A stretch of 64,000 nt of DNA from Ruegeria sp. HKCCD7303 (GCF_013111185.1 NZ_WVRE01000003.1:124001-188000); one strand, 5' to 3'. Positions 9,498 to 18,436 are shown, counted from the first letter of the stretch. Translations and numbers: made by a program. The notes: a model not told the origin generated them from the sequence alone.

Positions 9498-10730
9498 ATG
9501 CTGAAACCCATGCCCCTTAACGAGGCGCAGAGCCTTCCGTTCTGGCGTCGTCCTGTCACGCTCTTGTTTGTGATGGCCATGACCATGCCCATCGCGTTCA
9601 ATGCGTGGAGCGCGCTGCTGAACAATTTCGTCATTGAGGTGGCGAATTTTGATGGGGCCGATATTGGCCTGCTGCATACGGTACGTGAAATTCCGGGCTT
9701 TCTTGCGATTGGCGTGATCGCCGTCATCATTTTCATCCGCGAGCAGGTTCTGGCGATGATTTCGCTGATGATGCTTGGGGTGGCAACGGCTGTAACTGCC
9801 TGGTTCCCCAGCTTGGGTGGGTTGTTGTTTGTGACCCTGTTCAGCTCGATCGGGTTTCACTACTATGAAACGGTAAATCAGTCGCTGCAGCTGCAATGGC
9901 TGCCCAAGGATCGCGCGCCGCAAATTCTGGGATGGCTGGTTGCGATGGGGTCGGCAGCGACGGCGGTGGTCTATGGGTTGATCGTTCTGACCTGGGAGCG
10001 CTTTGATCTTTCCTATAACTTCGTTTTCATGGCCGCAGGCGGCGTGACGGTCTTGTTGGCCCTGTTCAGCCTGATCGCCTATCCTCAGTTTGACGCCCCA
10101 ACACCGCAGACCAAAAAGCTGATCCTGCGTCGCCGGTACTGGCTCTACTATGCGCTGCAATTCATGGCCGGCGCACGGCGGCAGATCTTTATTGTGTTTG
10201 CCGGGTTCATGATGGTCGAAAAGTTCGGTTTCAAAGTGCATGAAATGACCAGCCTTTACCTGATCAACCTGATGATCAACATGATGGCCGCGCCTTTGCT
10301 GGGCAAAGCTGTGGCAAAGTTTGGCGAGCGGCGCACCCTGATCTTCGAATATGCCGGACTGGCCATCGTGTTTGCGGCTTATGGCGGTATCTACTGGTTT
10401 GGCTGGGGTGTGTTGCTGGCTGCGATCCTATATGTGATCGACCATGTGCTATTCGCACTGGCGCTGGCGCTGAAAACCTATTTTCAGAAAATCGCGGACC
10501 CAGCGGACATTGCACCGACAGCGGCCGTGGCTTTCACGATCAACCATATCGCCGCTGTGTTCTTGCCTGCATTGCTGGGGCTTTTATGGGTGGTTTCGCC
10601 GGGCGCAGTGTTTGGTTTGGCGGCGGCTATGGCAATTGTTTCACTTCTGTTGTCGCTGTTGATCCCGCGCCATCCCGAACCGGGCAATGAGACAATCCTG
10701 ACCAAATACGCTCCGGCGCCTGCGGAATAG
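9498..10730 (+). CDS. MFS transporter
   Basis: 410 residues with about eleven or twelve hydrophobic segments arranged in two halves, separated by a charged loop near residues 200-215 (TPQTKKLILRRRYW). The pattern fits the major facilitator superfamily. The substrate cannot be inferred, because no sugar- or drug-specific motif stands out and the neighbours (priA, prmA) give no metabolic clue. The C-terminus is a short charged tail ending in proline- and alanine-rich sequence. Confidence 0.78.
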   Translation: MLKPMPLNEAQSLPFWRRPVTLLFVMAMTMPIAFNAWSALLNNFVIEVANFDGADIGLLHTVREIPGFLAIGVIAVIIFIREQVLAMISLMMLGVATAVTAWFPSLGGLLFVTLFSSIGFHYYETVNQSLQLQWLPKDRAPQILGWLVAMGSAATAVVYGLIVLTWERFDLSYNFVFMAAGGVTVLLALFSLIAYPQFDAPTPQTKKLILRRRYWLYYALQFMAGARRQIFIVFAGFMMVEKFGFKVHEMTSLYLINLMINMMAAPLLGKAVAKFGERRTLIFEYAGLAIVFAAYGGIYWFGWGVLLAAILYVIDHVLFALALALKTYFQKIADPADIAPTAAVAFTINHIAAVFLPALLGLLWVVSPGAVFGLAAAMAIVSLLLSLLIPRHPEPGNETILTKYAPAPAE

Positions 10731-10796
10731 GCCGGACGGCTTGACCTTGGCGGCACGGCGTCCTAGGCGCTGTGCCAACTGAGACAGGAGGCCCAG

Positions 10797-11675
10797 ATGC
10801 CCACATTCACCGCGCTGACTACGCTGACAGGTAAGAAGGCCGCCGAAGGTCTGGGCGAAGCCATGGAGCGTTTGGAGCCGGAACCCACCGGTGTTGGTGT
10901 GTTCGAGGTTGAGGACGGTTCGGGCCTGTGGGAAGTGGGCGGCTATTTCACCGAAGCCCCGGACGAGACTGCACTGGCGGTACTGGCAGCGGCGTTTGAA
11001 GCGAAGCCGTTTGTCGTCTCGGAATTGCCTGAAACAGATTGGGTCGCACATGTGCGTCGCGAGCTTGCACCAGTCGAAGCCGGTCGGTTTTTTGTCTACG
11101 GCAGCCATGATGCCGACAAGCTGCCCGAAGGCCGCATTCCGTTGCTTATCGAAGCTGCAATGGCCTTTGGCACTGGGCATCACGGCACAACACTGGGTTG
11201 CTTGAAAGCACTGGATCGCTTGTTGGACGAAGGATTTACTGCGTCAAAAGTGGCCGATATTGGCTGCGGTACGGCCGTTTTGGCTATGGCTGCCGCTCGG
11301 GTCTGGGATGGCGAAATCATTGCCAGCGATATCGACGAAGTCGCCGTTGACGTGGCCGAGGCGAACCTGAAGGCAAACGGTATGTCCGGTGCGGTGAAAT
11401 GCGTGGAAGCCGCTGGCTTCGATCATCCTGACCTAAAGGCACACGCCCCGTATGATCTGATCTTTGCCAATATTCTGAAGGGTCCGCTGGTGGCGTTATC
11501 GCCTGAAATCTCCGCGAATCTGCGCCCAGGAGGGTATGCGATCCTGTCGGGAATCCTTAACGAACAGGCCGATGATGTGGTTTCGGTTTATTCACAAAAC
11601 GCGTTCAATCTTGCTCATAGAGGTGAGATTGGTGAATGGACGACGCTAATCTTAACCAAACAGGGCGCGAATTAG
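10797..11675 (+). CDS. prmA: Ribosomal protein L11 methyltransferase
   Basis: Uses S-adenosylmethionine to trimethylate ribosomal protein L11. The 292-residue protein has the family motifs AFGTGHHGTT near residue 122, the SAM-binding glycine loop VADIGCGTAVLAMAA near 153, the acidic ribose-binding segment IIASDID near 175, and the catalytic-region motif FANILKGPL near 225. The length is typical. A strong ribosome-binding site (aggagg) precedes the ATG. Confidence 0.92.
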   Translation: MPTFTALTTLTGKKAAEGLGEAMERLEPEPTGVGVFEVEDGSGLWEVGGYFTEAPDETALAVLAAAFEAKPFVVSELPETDWVAHVRRELAPVEAGRFFVYGSHDADKLPEGRIPLLIEAAMAFGTGHHGTTLGCLKALDRLLDEGFTASKVADIGCGTAVLAMAAARVWDGEIIASDIDEVAVDVAEANLKANGMSGAVKCVEAAGFDHPDLKAHAPYDLIFANILKGPLVALSPEISANLRPGGYAILSGILNEQADDVVSVYSQNAFNLAHRGEIGEWTTLILTKQGAN

Positions 11676-11777
11676 GCGATTTGCAGGAGTTTTGTGGAAT
11701 TTTGCCACGCTTTTGTCGCAATCTCTAATTACCGTTTTCTGATCAAAGTCGAGGGGGGCGGTTTTTTGGAGGCTGCC

Positions 11778-12122
11778 ATGACGGGTAAACAACTGGAGTT
11801 CACTCAGCGCGTTAATCGCCTGAACAAAAAGCATCAGAAGATGAGCCGGGGCTATCGCGCAACGATGCGCAAAGATGGCCTGGTTGTCATGAGACCGCAA
11901 CGAATCAGTTCGGCCGTGCCGGTAAGGGTCCTGCTGTTCACGCTTGTCGCGTTCTTTGTGTTCAAGGCGTTCCTTCTGTCACACCTTGGCCCCTCCGGAT
12001 ACCAATATAGAATAGACAGCTTGAACGAAGGCACCAAGGTCGAACAGGCAGGGGCATGGGTGATGCAAATTGATCCTGTGTCGCAGGCGCTGTCTCAGCA
12101 AATGAACAAGATTCTCTTCTGA
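11778..12122 (+). CDS. Small single-span membrane protein, unknown
   Basis: 114 residues if translation starts at the ATG at 11778, which has a ttggagg ribosome-binding site. A GTG at 11694 would add 28 residues and also has an upstream caggag. The N-terminal 45 residues are basic (RVNRLNKKHQKM...), followed by one transmembrane segment (VRVLLFTLVAFFVFKAFLL) and a periplasmic tail ending QMNKILF. I do not recognise a named family. It lies between prmA and a convergent DUF1127 gene and ends at a shared terminator. Confidence 0.65.
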   Translation: MTGKQLEFTQRVNRLNKKHQKMSRGYRATMRKDGLVVMRPQRISSAVPVRVLLFTLVAFFVFKAFLLSHLGPSGYQYRIDSLNEGTKVEQAGAWVMQIDPVSQALSQQMNKILF

Positions 12123-12141
12123 TCTCGAAACATGAAAAAAT

Positions 12142-12173
12142 AAACACCGCGTGCCGTAATGCGCGCGGTGTTT
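12142..12173. terminator. Bidirectional terminator
   Basis: A 10-bp perfect stem (12142-12151 with 12164-12173) starts with AAA and ends with TTT. A run of six As precedes it and a T-rich stretch follows, so it can stop both the plus-strand membrane-protein gene and the minus-strand DUF1127 gene. Confidence 0.85.
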
Positions 12174-12225
12174 GTCTTTGCCCCACTCGAGGGAGGAGAT
12201 TGGGGCGCGTGAGTGGTTGCCGGAG

Positions 12226-12441
12226 TTACCGACGGCCCTCGGCGATGGCGTCAATGTCGCCACGGCACAGGCCGATGTCTTCCAGTTCGCGGTCGCTCAG
12301 AACGATCAGCGCGTTGCGGGTTACGCGGGCGTCATTCCATTCGATTGCGGCGTTCACGGCCGATACGAAAAATACGCCGATACGGCCAACGAGGCCGAAC
12401 GAGCCAGTGGTGGCGATGCGGGTAGTGTCCAGTGCAGCCAT
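12226..12441 (-). CDS. DUF1127 domain protein
   Basis: 71 residues. The C-terminal half carries the DUF1127 signature LSDRELEDIGLCRGDI, and the N-terminal half is moderately hydrophobic. Short DUF1127 proteins are common in alphaproteobacteria, and some family members have been linked to phosphate, RNA or stress responses. The sequence does not show which role applies here. The ribosome-binding site is agaagga, and the gene has a long upstream region shared with ruvC. Confidence 0.88.
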   Translation of the reverse strand: MAALDTTRIATTGSFGLVGRIGVFFVSAVNAAIEWNDARVTRNALIVLSDRELEDIGLCRGDIDAIAEGRR

Positions 12442-12612
12442 ATCCTGTTTCCTTCTGGTTTGTGTTCACTTTTCAATCTTGCGATCTGAGCGGCATCTAG
12501 TGCTGCCAATTCGCGTGCACAAGTTCAGTTTTTGCATGTGTCCTATGCATTTTTTGCAATGCTCTGAAATGCTGAAACCCCCTTAATTTATTGGTAAATT
12601 TGCGTTAACAAA

Positions 12613-12628
12613 GGTGCCGTTTTCAGAC
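12613..12628 (+). repeat. 16-base direct repeat, copy 1
   Basis: GGTGCCGTTTTCAGAC. It differs by one base from copy 2, which lies 61 bases further on, and both are upstream of ruvC. Confidence 0.6.
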
Positions 12629-12673
12629 CTTTTTCGGGTCGTAAATCTGCCTCTGGGTCGCGGCTGAGATATA

Positions 12674-12689
12674 GGTGTCGTTTTCAGAC
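12674..12689 (+). repeat. 16-base direct repeat, copy 2
   Basis: GGTGTCGTTTTCAGAC, 87 to 102 bases before the ruvC start. A paired regulator site is possible but unproven. Confidence 0.6.
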
Positions 12690-12713
12690 TTTGGGCCAAT
12701 TCGCTTGGAAAAT

Positions 12714-12728
12714 GTTCACGCTTCGTGC
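12714..12728 (+). promoter_or_regulatory. Degenerate LexA-like site before ruvC
   Basis: GTTC, seven bases, then GTGC. The alphaproteobacterial SOS box is GTTC-N7-GTTC, so one position is off. It lies 48 bases before the ruvC start. ruvCAB is damage-inducible in several alphaproteobacteria. Confidence 0.3.
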
Positions 12729-12775
12729 TAGGCGTTGAAAAAAGATCACAAAACCCGAGCAGGCCGAGGCACAAC

Positions 12776-13273
12776 ATGCGAATTCTAGGCATTGATCCGG
12801 GGCTTAGGACCCTGGGATGGGGCGTCATCGAATCAAATGGCAGCCGTCTGAGCCATGTAGCCAATGGGTTATGCAAATCAGATGGGGGCGATCTGGGTGA
12901 GCGCCTGTTGTCGCTGCACAACCAGATTGTCGAAGTGATTGCCGATCACCGCCCGGATCAGGCCGCCATCGAACAGACATTTGTGAACAAGGATGGGGCA
13001 GGGACGCTTAAGCTGGGTCAGGCGCGGGGCGTTGCGTTGCTGACATTGGCGCAGGCTGGATTGCCGGTGGGCGAATATGCTCCCAATCGGGTCAAGAAGA
13101 CGGTGGTTGGCGTGGGCCATGCCGAGAAAGAGCAGGTCATCCACATGGTCAAGTTGCAACTGCCGGGATGTTTGCCAAAAGGAGCTGACGCTGCAGATGC
13201 GCTGGCGATTGCCATCTGCCACGCCTATTACGGAAAGACACAACAACCGCGTGTTAAAGAGGTGCGGGCATGA
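12776..13273 (+). CDS. ruvC: Holliday junction resolvase RuvC
   Basis: Cuts Holliday junctions together with RuvAB. The 165-residue protein starts [16 protein letters not shown], carrying the first catalytic Asp. The Glu in AIEQTFVN (about residue 65) and the two Asp in [13 protein letters not shown] (about 140) complete the acidic active site. An upstream TTG or CTG frame extension exists, but the ATG at 12776 gives the family N-terminus exactly. Its stop overlaps the ruvA start by 4 bases. Confidence 0.96.
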   Translation: MRILGIDPGLRTLGWGVIESNGSRLSHVANGLCKSDGGDLGERLLSLHNQIVEVIADHRPDQAAIEQTFVNKDGAGTLKLGQARGVALLTLAQAGLPVGEYAPNRVKKTVVGVGHAEKEQVIHMVKLQLPGCLPKGADAADALAIAICHAYYGKTQQPRVKEVRA

Positions 13274-13947
13274 TTGGCAAACTGACAGGGCGGCTGGACT
13301 ATCGCGCAGCAGATCACGTTCTGATCGATGTGCAAGGTGTTGGCTATATCGTCTATTGTTCCGACCGGACTTTGGCGGCGTTGCCGGGCGTCGGCGAGGC
13401 AGTCTCGATCTATACCGACATGGTCGTGCGCGAAGATCTGATGCAGCTTTACGGGTTTCTCTCGTTGGTCGAAAAGGAATGGCATCGCCTTTTGTGCTCG
13501 GTTCAGGGTGTCGGCGCAAAGGTGTCTTTGGCCATCCTCAGCGCTTTGGGGCCGGATGGTGTAAGCCGCGCCATTGCCCTGGGCGATTGGGGTGCGGTCA
13601 AAGCGGCCAAAGGGGTAGGGCCGAAAACGGCGCAGCGGATTGTGCTGGACCTCAAGGACAAAGCGCCGGGGGTCATGGCTATGGGCGGCACGGTCGCCGA
13701 GGCGCTGGATGGGCCCGCGCTTGAGGTAGTGGAACTGGCCGAACCCGCGCTCGCTCCAAAACGGTCATCGAAACCGCCATCGGGGGCTGCTGCGGCATCC
13801 GCCGGTGCATTGTCGGCACTGGCCAATCTTGGATATGGACCGTCTGACGCGGCAGCAGCCGTGGCCGAGGCGGCGGCAAGCCAACCTGAAGCGGGCGAGG
13901 CTGATCTGATCCGCGCCGCGCTCAGATTGTTGGCTCCGAAAGGGTAG
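13270..13947 (+). CDS. ruvA: Holliday junction DNA helicase subunit RuvA
   Basis: Tetrameric four-way-junction binder that recruits RuvB. The 225-residue protein has the N-terminal OB fold ([11 protein letters not shown]...), helix-hairpin-helix repeats ([14 protein letters not shown] and [16 protein letters not shown], about 75-130) and a C-terminal UBA-like domain III ([16 protein letters not shown]). The linker before domain III is long and rich in Ala and Pro, so the protein is slightly longer than the roughly 203-residue E. coli form. It is coupled to ruvC by ATGA overlap and lies 4 bases before ruvB. Confidence 0.96.
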   Translation: MIGKLTGRLDYRAADHVLIDVQGVGYIVYCSDRTLAALPGVGEAVSIYTDMVVREDLMQLYGFLSLVEKEWHRLLCSVQGVGAKVSLAILSALGPDGVSRAIALGDWGAVKAAKGVGPKTAQRIVLDLKDKAPGVMAMGGTVAEALDGPALEVVELAEPALAPKRSSKPPSGAAAASAGALSALANLGYGPSDAAAAVAEAAASQPEAGEADLIRAALRLLAPKG

Positions 13948-13951
13948 TTAA

Positions 13952-14971
13952 ATGGTAGATGCTGATCCCACCCTGCGCCCGGATCCTCTGCCCGAGGACA
14001 ACGATCGTGCATTGCGTCCGCAAGGGCTGAACGAGTTCATCGGTCAGGCCGAGGCGCGGGCCAACCTGCGTATATTTATTCAATCCGCCAAGCAACGGGG
14101 CGAGGCGATGGATCATACCTTGTTCCATGGCCCGCCGGGATTGGGGAAAACAACCCTGGCACAAATCATGGCGCGTGAGTTGGGTGTCAACTTTCGTATG
14201 ACCTCCGGCCCGGTTCTGGCCAAAGCTGGCGATCTGGCGGCGATCCTGACCAATCTGGAAGCGCGCGATGTTCTGTTCATCGATGAAATCCACCGTTTGA
14301 ATCCGGCGGTGGAAGAGGTGCTGTATCCCGCGATGGAAGATTTTGAGCTGGATCTGGTGATCGGCGAAGGACCTGCGGCCAGAACCGTGCGGATCGAATT
14401 GCAGCCGTTCACGCTGGTGGGGGCCACGACCCGAATGGGTTTGCTGACAACCCCTTTGCGCGACCGTTTCGGTATCCCGACGCGATTGCAGTTCTACACA
14501 GTCGATGAATTGCACGAGATCGTTACGCGCAACGCGCGAAAGCTGGGGGCTCCGGCAGATGATGACGGCGCGGGCGAGATTGCGCGCAGGTCACGTGGCA
14601 CCCCTCGGATTGCGGGGCGGTTGCTGCGGCGGGTTGTGGATTTTGCCATCGTTGAAGGCGACGGTCGGATAACACGCGAACTGGCGGACGGAGCCTTAAC
14701 GCGGCTGGGTGTGGACCACCTGGGGCTTGATGGGGCGGACCGCCGGTATCTAAAACTGATCGCCGAAAACTATGGGGGCGGCCCGGTCGGTATTGAAACA
14801 ATGTCGGCAGCCTTGTCAGAAAGCCGCGACTCGCTGGAAGAAGTGATCGAACCCTTCTTGTTGCAGCAAGGTTTGATTCAACGAACCCCGCGTGGACGGA
14901 TGTTGGCGCAGAAGGCGTGGACTCATTTGGGCATGACTGCGCCGAAGCGGCAGAGCGATCTGTTTGGTTGA
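13952..14971 (+). CDS. ruvB: Holliday junction branch-migration ATPase RuvB
   Basis: AAA+ motor that drives branch migration. The 339-residue protein has Walker [10 protein letters not shown] at residues 60-68, Walker [10 protein letters not shown], the sensor region [19 protein letters not shown], and a C-terminal winged helix ending in [11 protein letters not shown]. It is the third gene of a ruvCAB operon in the usual alphaproteobacterial order. Confidence 0.97.
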   Translation: MVDADPTLRPDPLPEDNDRALRPQGLNEFIGQAEARANLRIFIQSAKQRGEAMDHTLFHGPPGLGKTTLAQIMARELGVNFRMTSGPVLAKAGDLAAILTNLEARDVLFIDEIHRLNPAVEEVLYPAMEDFELDLVIGEGPAARTVRIELQPFTLVGATTRMGLLTTPLRDRFGIPTRLQFYTVDELHEIVTRNARKLGAPADDDGAGEIARRSRGTPRIAGRLLRRVVDFAIVEGDGRITRELADGALTRLGVDHLGLDGADRRYLKLIAENYGGGPVGIETMSAALSESRDSLEEVIEPFLLQQGLIQRTPRGRMLAQKAWTHLGMTAPKRQSDLFG

Positions 14972-14993
14972 AGCGGTGCGATCAGGGTTTTGT

Positions 14994-15027
14994 GCCTCCG
15001 GCGGCCGTATTTGAAACAAGAAGAAGG
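14994..15027 (+). repeat. Rhodobacteraceae-type intergenic element, short copy
   Basis: GCCTCCGGCGGCCGTATTTG followed by an A/G-rich tail that includes AAGAAGGA. I recognise this CCTCCGGCGG-NNNTATTTG-AAGA pattern as a recurrent intergenic element in Rhodobacteraceae genomes. Here the tail doubles as the ribosome-binding site of the next gene. A second relative is at 60860-60927. Confidence 0.55.
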
Positions 15028-15034
15028 ACTGGGT

Positions 15035-15658
15035 GTGACACCAGAAGAAATTGAGGCGCTGTTTACACGCGAAAGCGGTGAGTTCCTGTTTGCGCGTTGG
15101 GGACGTCCCATCGTGCCAATCGTGTTTGGTGTCGAAGACGAGACGCTGGTGACCGTCAAGGGCGCGTTCGAAGCCGTTGTAACTTTGGCTGGGCATAAGA
15201 TGGCCGAGACCGATCCCGAGCTTGGTGCCAATTGCATGGTCTTCTTTTTTCGCGACTGGCAAGAACTGCTGGAAGTGCCTGATCTTGATCGGCTGGTCCC
15301 GGACCTTGGGCCTTTGGTGGAACGCCTGGTGGCTGCGGATGCCAATCAGTATCGAATATTCCGGTTCGAAGAAGATGGCGCAATCCGTGCGGCGTTTGTG
15401 TTCCTGCGTATGGACAAGGAATTGTCCAAGGTTCCGGCGGAAACGCTTGCCCTTAGCCAGGTGGTGCAGACCGTCTTGCTTTGGTCCGATACTGCGTTTC
15501 GCACGCAATCACCGCTGGCTGTCGCCGGTGAGGCAACGATCCTGCGCCCTGACATTGCTGCATTGATCCGGGCCGCCTATGATCCGGTCCTGCCTGGGGC
15601 GGCGCAGGATGCGTCTCATGCACTCAGGCTGTTTGCCCGGCTGGAGCTGCCACAATGA
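15035..15658 (+). CDS. Conserved-looking protein of unknown function
   Basis: 207 residues from a GTG at 15035 (MTPEEIEALF...), preceded by aagaagga. An earlier TTG-type start would put the intergenic repeat inside the protein. No signal peptide, membrane segment or catalytic motif is evident. The middle is mixed alpha/beta (NCMVFFFRDWQELLEVPDLDRL, then QYRIFRFEEDGAIRAAFVFL). Its last codons overlap the ybgC start by 4 bases, so it is translated and coupled to the Tol-Pal operon. I do not recognise the family. Confidence 0.75.
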   Translation: MTPEEIEALFTRESGEFLFARWGRPIVPIVFGVEDETLVTVKGAFEAVVTLAGHKMAETDPELGANCMVFFFRDWQELLEVPDLDRLVPDLGPLVERLVAADANQYRIFRFEEDGAIRAAFVFLRMDKELSKVPAETLALSQVVQTVLLWSDTAFRTQSPLAVAGEATILRPDIAALIRAAYDPVLPGAAQDASHALRLFARLELPQ

Positions 15659-16038
15659 AACACGTGTACCCGGTTCGCGTTTACTATGAAGACACCGACA
15701 TGGGCGGTGTTGTCTATCACGCGAATTATCTGCGGTACATTGAGCGTGCCCGCTCGGACTGGGTGCGCAATCTGGGCAATGATCAGAATGCCATGCGGGA
15801 CGAGGGCATTGTTTGGGTCGTGCGGCGCGTTGAGGCCGATTACCTTTCGCCTGCCAAGTTTGATGACGAGTTGATCGTTGAAACCGAAGTGACTGAGATT
15901 TCCGGCGTGCGCCTGACGATGGCGCAGTTGGTTCGGCGGGGGGAAACCGAGATTTTTCGCGCTTCAGTTACGGCTGTGTGCATCAACAAGGAAGGCAAGC
16001 CGATCCGCCTTCCGGCAGAGATTCGCGCATTGATGTAA
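15655..16038 (+). CDS. ybgC: Tol-Pal associated acyl-CoA thioesterase
   Basis: 127-residue hotdog-fold 4-hydroxybenzoyl-CoA-thioesterase family protein. The N-terminal motif YYEDTDMGGVVYHANYLRYIERARSDW (seen at about residues 9-35) carries the catalytic Asp. YbgC hydrolyses acyl-CoA and is encoded at the head of tol-pal operons in many proteobacteria, as here, with tolQ 110 bases on. The gap to tolQ holds an inverted repeat (16093-16114) that may set a separate tolQ promoter or processing site. Confidence 0.93.
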   Translation: MKHVYPVRVYYEDTDMGGVVYHANYLRYIERARSDWVRNLGNDQNAMRDEGIVWVVRRVEADYLSPAKFDDELIVETEVTEISGVRLTMAQLVRRGETEIFRASVTAVCINKEGKPIRLPAEIRALM

Positions 16039-16148
16039 CAATTTGCGGGCCAAGGGTGGTTCTATTGGCTTTTCAACCCCAATTGCGTTAGCGTTTGGCA
16101 AAACAAGGCCAAACAAACGGCCGTCAGGCAAAAACAAAGAGCAGGTTC

Positions 16149-16844
16149 ATGGAAGCTGAAACGCTGGCGCTGGCGCAGGAGATCGATTTCTCCATGTGGG
16201 GGCTGTATGCCCGCGCGACCTTTATCGTCAAATTGGTGATGTTGATGCTGATCGGTGCATCGATCTGGTCCTGGGGCATTATCATCCAAAAGCTGATCAA
16301 CTATCGGGCCGCACGTCGTGAGGCGCAGGTGTTTGATGAAAGCTTTTGGTCGGGCAACCCTTTGGATGAGCTGTTTGAGCAGATCGGAGCGCAACCGGAC
16401 GGCAGTTCTGAAAAGATCTTTGCCGCAGGCATGATCGAATGGCGAAGGTCGCACCGAAATGATGGTGGGCTGATCGCCGGTGCAACTGCGCGGATCGACC
16501 GATCGATGGATGTTGCCATCGCAAAAGAGGCAGAGACCTTGCAGAAAGGGTTGCCCATTTTGGCCACGGTGGGATCAACCGCGCCGTTTATTGGCCTGTT
16601 CGGTACCGTATGGGGCATCATGAATGCCTTTATCGAGATTGCCGAGCAGCAGAACACCAATCTGGCCGTTGTCGCCCCCGGTATCGCCGAAGCGCTGTTG
16701 GCGACGGGCCTGGGTTTGTTGGCCGCGATCCCTGCGGTTATTTTCTATAACAAGCTTAGCGCGGATAGTGACCGGATTGTTGGTGGCTACGAAGCTTTTG
16801 CCGATGAGTTCGCCACCATTCTGTCGCGTCAGTTGGACAGCTGA
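16149..16844 (+). CDS. tolQ: TolQ proton channel subunit
   Basis: Inner-membrane partner of TolR and TolA that uses proton-motive force to drive outer-membrane constriction at division. The 231-residue protein starts MEAETLALAQEIDFSMWGLY, and a longer TTG start at 16095 lacks a good ribosome-binding site. There are three transmembrane segments: near residues 18-42, and two in the C-terminal half, within LPILATVGSTAPFIGLFGTVWGIMNAF and ALLATGLGLLAAIPAVIFYN. The last two are the ExbB/TolQ signature. Confidence 0.95.
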   Translation: MEAETLALAQEIDFSMWGLYARATFIVKLVMLMLIGASIWSWGIIIQKLINYRAARREAQVFDESFWSGNPLDELFEQIGAQPDGSSEKIFAAGMIEWRRSHRNDGGLIAGATARIDRSMDVAIAKEAETLQKGLPILATVGSTAPFIGLFGTVWGIMNAFIEIAEQQNTNLAVVAPGIAEALLATGLGLLAAIPAVIFYNKLSADSDRIVGGYEAFADEFATILSRQLDS

Positions 16845-16846
16845 CC

Positions 16847-17323
16847 ATGGGCGCGGCGGTTCAGCAATCTTCGGTTGGTAACGGGCGCAGACGCGGACGG
16901 CGTCGCGGGCGCGCTCAACCCATGGCCGAGATCAACGTGACGCCGTTTGTGGACGTGATGCTGGTGTTGCTGATCATATTCATGGTCGCGGCACCGCTGC
17001 TGACCGTGGGTGTTCCTGTCGATCTGCCTAAGACCGCGGCAAGCGCTTTGCCCGGTGACAACGAGGAACCATTGACCGTGACGCTCACCGCAGATGGGCG
17101 CGTGCAAATCCAGACGACTGATGTCTTGCGCGAAGAGTTGATTGGCAAGCTGCGCGCGATTGCGGCAGAGCGGAGCAGTGACCGTGTGTTCCTGCGCGCT
17201 GATGGTGCGATTCCATATGCACAGGTGATGCAGGTCATGGGCGCGCTGAATGCGGGCGGGTTTTCTAACGTTGGCCTTGTAACCGATACGGGCGGGCCAA
17301 CGCTGGATGAAGGTGGAGAGTGA
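16847..17323 (+). CDS. tolR: TolR
   Basis: 158-residue ExbD/TolR family protein. A very basic N-terminal arm (GRRRGRRRGRAQP) is followed by MAEINVTPFVDVMLVLLIIFMV, whose Asp in the single membrane span is the proton-relay residue. The rest is a periplasmic domain. It begins 2 bases after the tolQ stop. Confidence 0.95.
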   Translation: MGAAVQQSSVGNGRRRGRRRGRAQPMAEINVTPFVDVMLVLLIIFMVAAPLLTVGVPVDLPKTAASALPGDNEEPLTVTLTADGRVQIQTTDVLREELIGKLRAIAAERSSDRVFLRADGAIPYAQVMQVMGALNAGGFSNVGLVTDTGGPTLDEGGE

Positions 17324-17332
17324 GGTCGCACG

Positions 17333-18436
17333 GTGGATACCGGCACCAAGATTTCGGCGATTGCGCATGTCAGCCTGATTGGCGTCGCACTTTTTGGCGG
17401 CACCTTTCGGTCCGAGCCGTTGCCGATGGCTGTCCAGGATGTTTCCGTGATCACCGCTGAACAATTCGCGGCTATGACCGCGCAGCGCGACGCGCCCGAC
17501 GTCTCCGAAGTGCCTGCCGCTTTGCAACAACCGCCCGACCCTGAGCAGGCGGAAACCAGCCCGCCGGAACCGGTGGTTGAGCAACAGCCGCGCCCCGAAC
17601 CCGTGGCGCCTGCTGAACCCGACCCTGAACCCGCGCCCGTTATCGTTGAAGCCCCGCCCGAGCCCGAGCTTCCGGAGGAGCCGCCTTCATTGGCCGAGCC
17701 TGAGGTTGAAACCGTTGCACAGCCCGTGCAGCCCGAACCAGAAGCGCAGCCGCGCCCTGCCGATCGCGTTGCGCCCGAGGCGATTGCGCCGCCACCGCCC
17801 GAGGCAACGCCGGATGAGTTTGAAACGCCTCCGGTGTCCTTGGATGAGGGCGCTGAGGTGCAGCAGGAACAGCAAGATCAAACCGCCCCGGAAGAGGCCG
17901 CGCCAGAGATTGTGACCGAGGCGGAAGAAACCAAGGAACCCCTGCTCAGTTCACCCCGCCCGCGCACACGCCCCAATCGGCCCAGCCCGCCGCCGGAACC
18001 GGAAGTTGCTGAAACGCCCGAGACGACCCCGGAACCCGAAACGCAGACAGACGAGACTGCGATAAACGATGCCTTGGCTGAAGCTCTGGGTGCTGGCACC
18101 GAGCCCTCGGGCCCGCCGCTCACCAGCGGTGAGAAAGATGCAATGCGACTGGCTGTATCCAGGTGTTGGAACGTAGGTTCACTGTCTACGGATGCGCTGA
18201 AAACGGTGGTCGTGGTTGCGTTTTCACTGAACCGTGATGGTACAGTTGTAGGCGGCAGTATTCGGATGCTGGACAGCTCTGGCGGGTCTGCCGGTGCCGC
18301 CAATCAGGCATACCAGGCCGCGCGACGCGCGATTTTGCGCTGTGGAGCCAAAGGATATGACTTGCCTGCTGACAAATACGCTCAGTGGCAGGATGTTGAG
18401 ATTACATTCAATCCCGAGAGGATGCGGATCAAATGA
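17333..18436 (+). CDS. tolA: TolA-like envelope protein with Pro/Glu-rich linker
   Basis: 367 residues. One N-terminal transmembrane anchor ([17 protein letters not shown]) is followed by about 230 residues of Pro/Glu/Ala-rich repeats (PEP, PEPxP). The C-terminal domain (about 270-367) has [17 protein letters not shown] and a TonB/TolA-like fold pattern. E. coli TolA has an Ala/Lys/Glu helix instead of this proline-rich linker. The GTG start at 17333 comes 9 bases after tolR. Its stop overlaps the tolB start by 4 bases. Confidence 0.88.
   Translation: MDTGTKISAIAHVSLIGVALFGGTFRSEPLPMAVQDVSVITAEQFAAMTAQRDAPDVSEVPAALQQPPDPEQAETSPPEPVVEQQPRPEPVAPAEPDPEPAPVIVEAPPEPELPEEPPSLAEPEVETVAQPVQPEPEAQPRPADRVAPEAIAPPPPEATPDEFETPPVSLDEGAEVQQEQQDQTAPEEAAPEIVTEAEETKEPLLSSPRPRTRPNRPSPPPEPEVAETPETTPEPETQTDETAINDALAEALGAGTEPSGPPLTSGEKDAMRLAVSRCWNVGSLSTDALKTVVVVAFSLNRDGTVVGGSIRMLDSSGGSAGAANQAYQAARRAILRCGAKGYDLPADKYAQWQDVEITFNPERMRIK

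Larger units (their letters stand above)
12442..12775. other. Divergent intergenic region, DUF1127 / ruvC
   Basis: 334 bases without a convincing gene. It holds the promoters of both genes and three repeat signals: two copies of TTTTTGCA (12529-12536 and 12551-12558), a 16-base direct repeat near ruvC, and a degenerate LexA-like half-site pair (12714-12728). A minus-strand frame of 112 codons runs through the region but overlaps the ruvC start and has no family resemblance. Confidence 0.6.

Noticed and set aside
12583..12921. 112-codon minus-strand frame across the ruvC promoter
   Set aside because: It overlaps the 5' part of ruvC, has no family resemblance, and includes the regulatory repeats.
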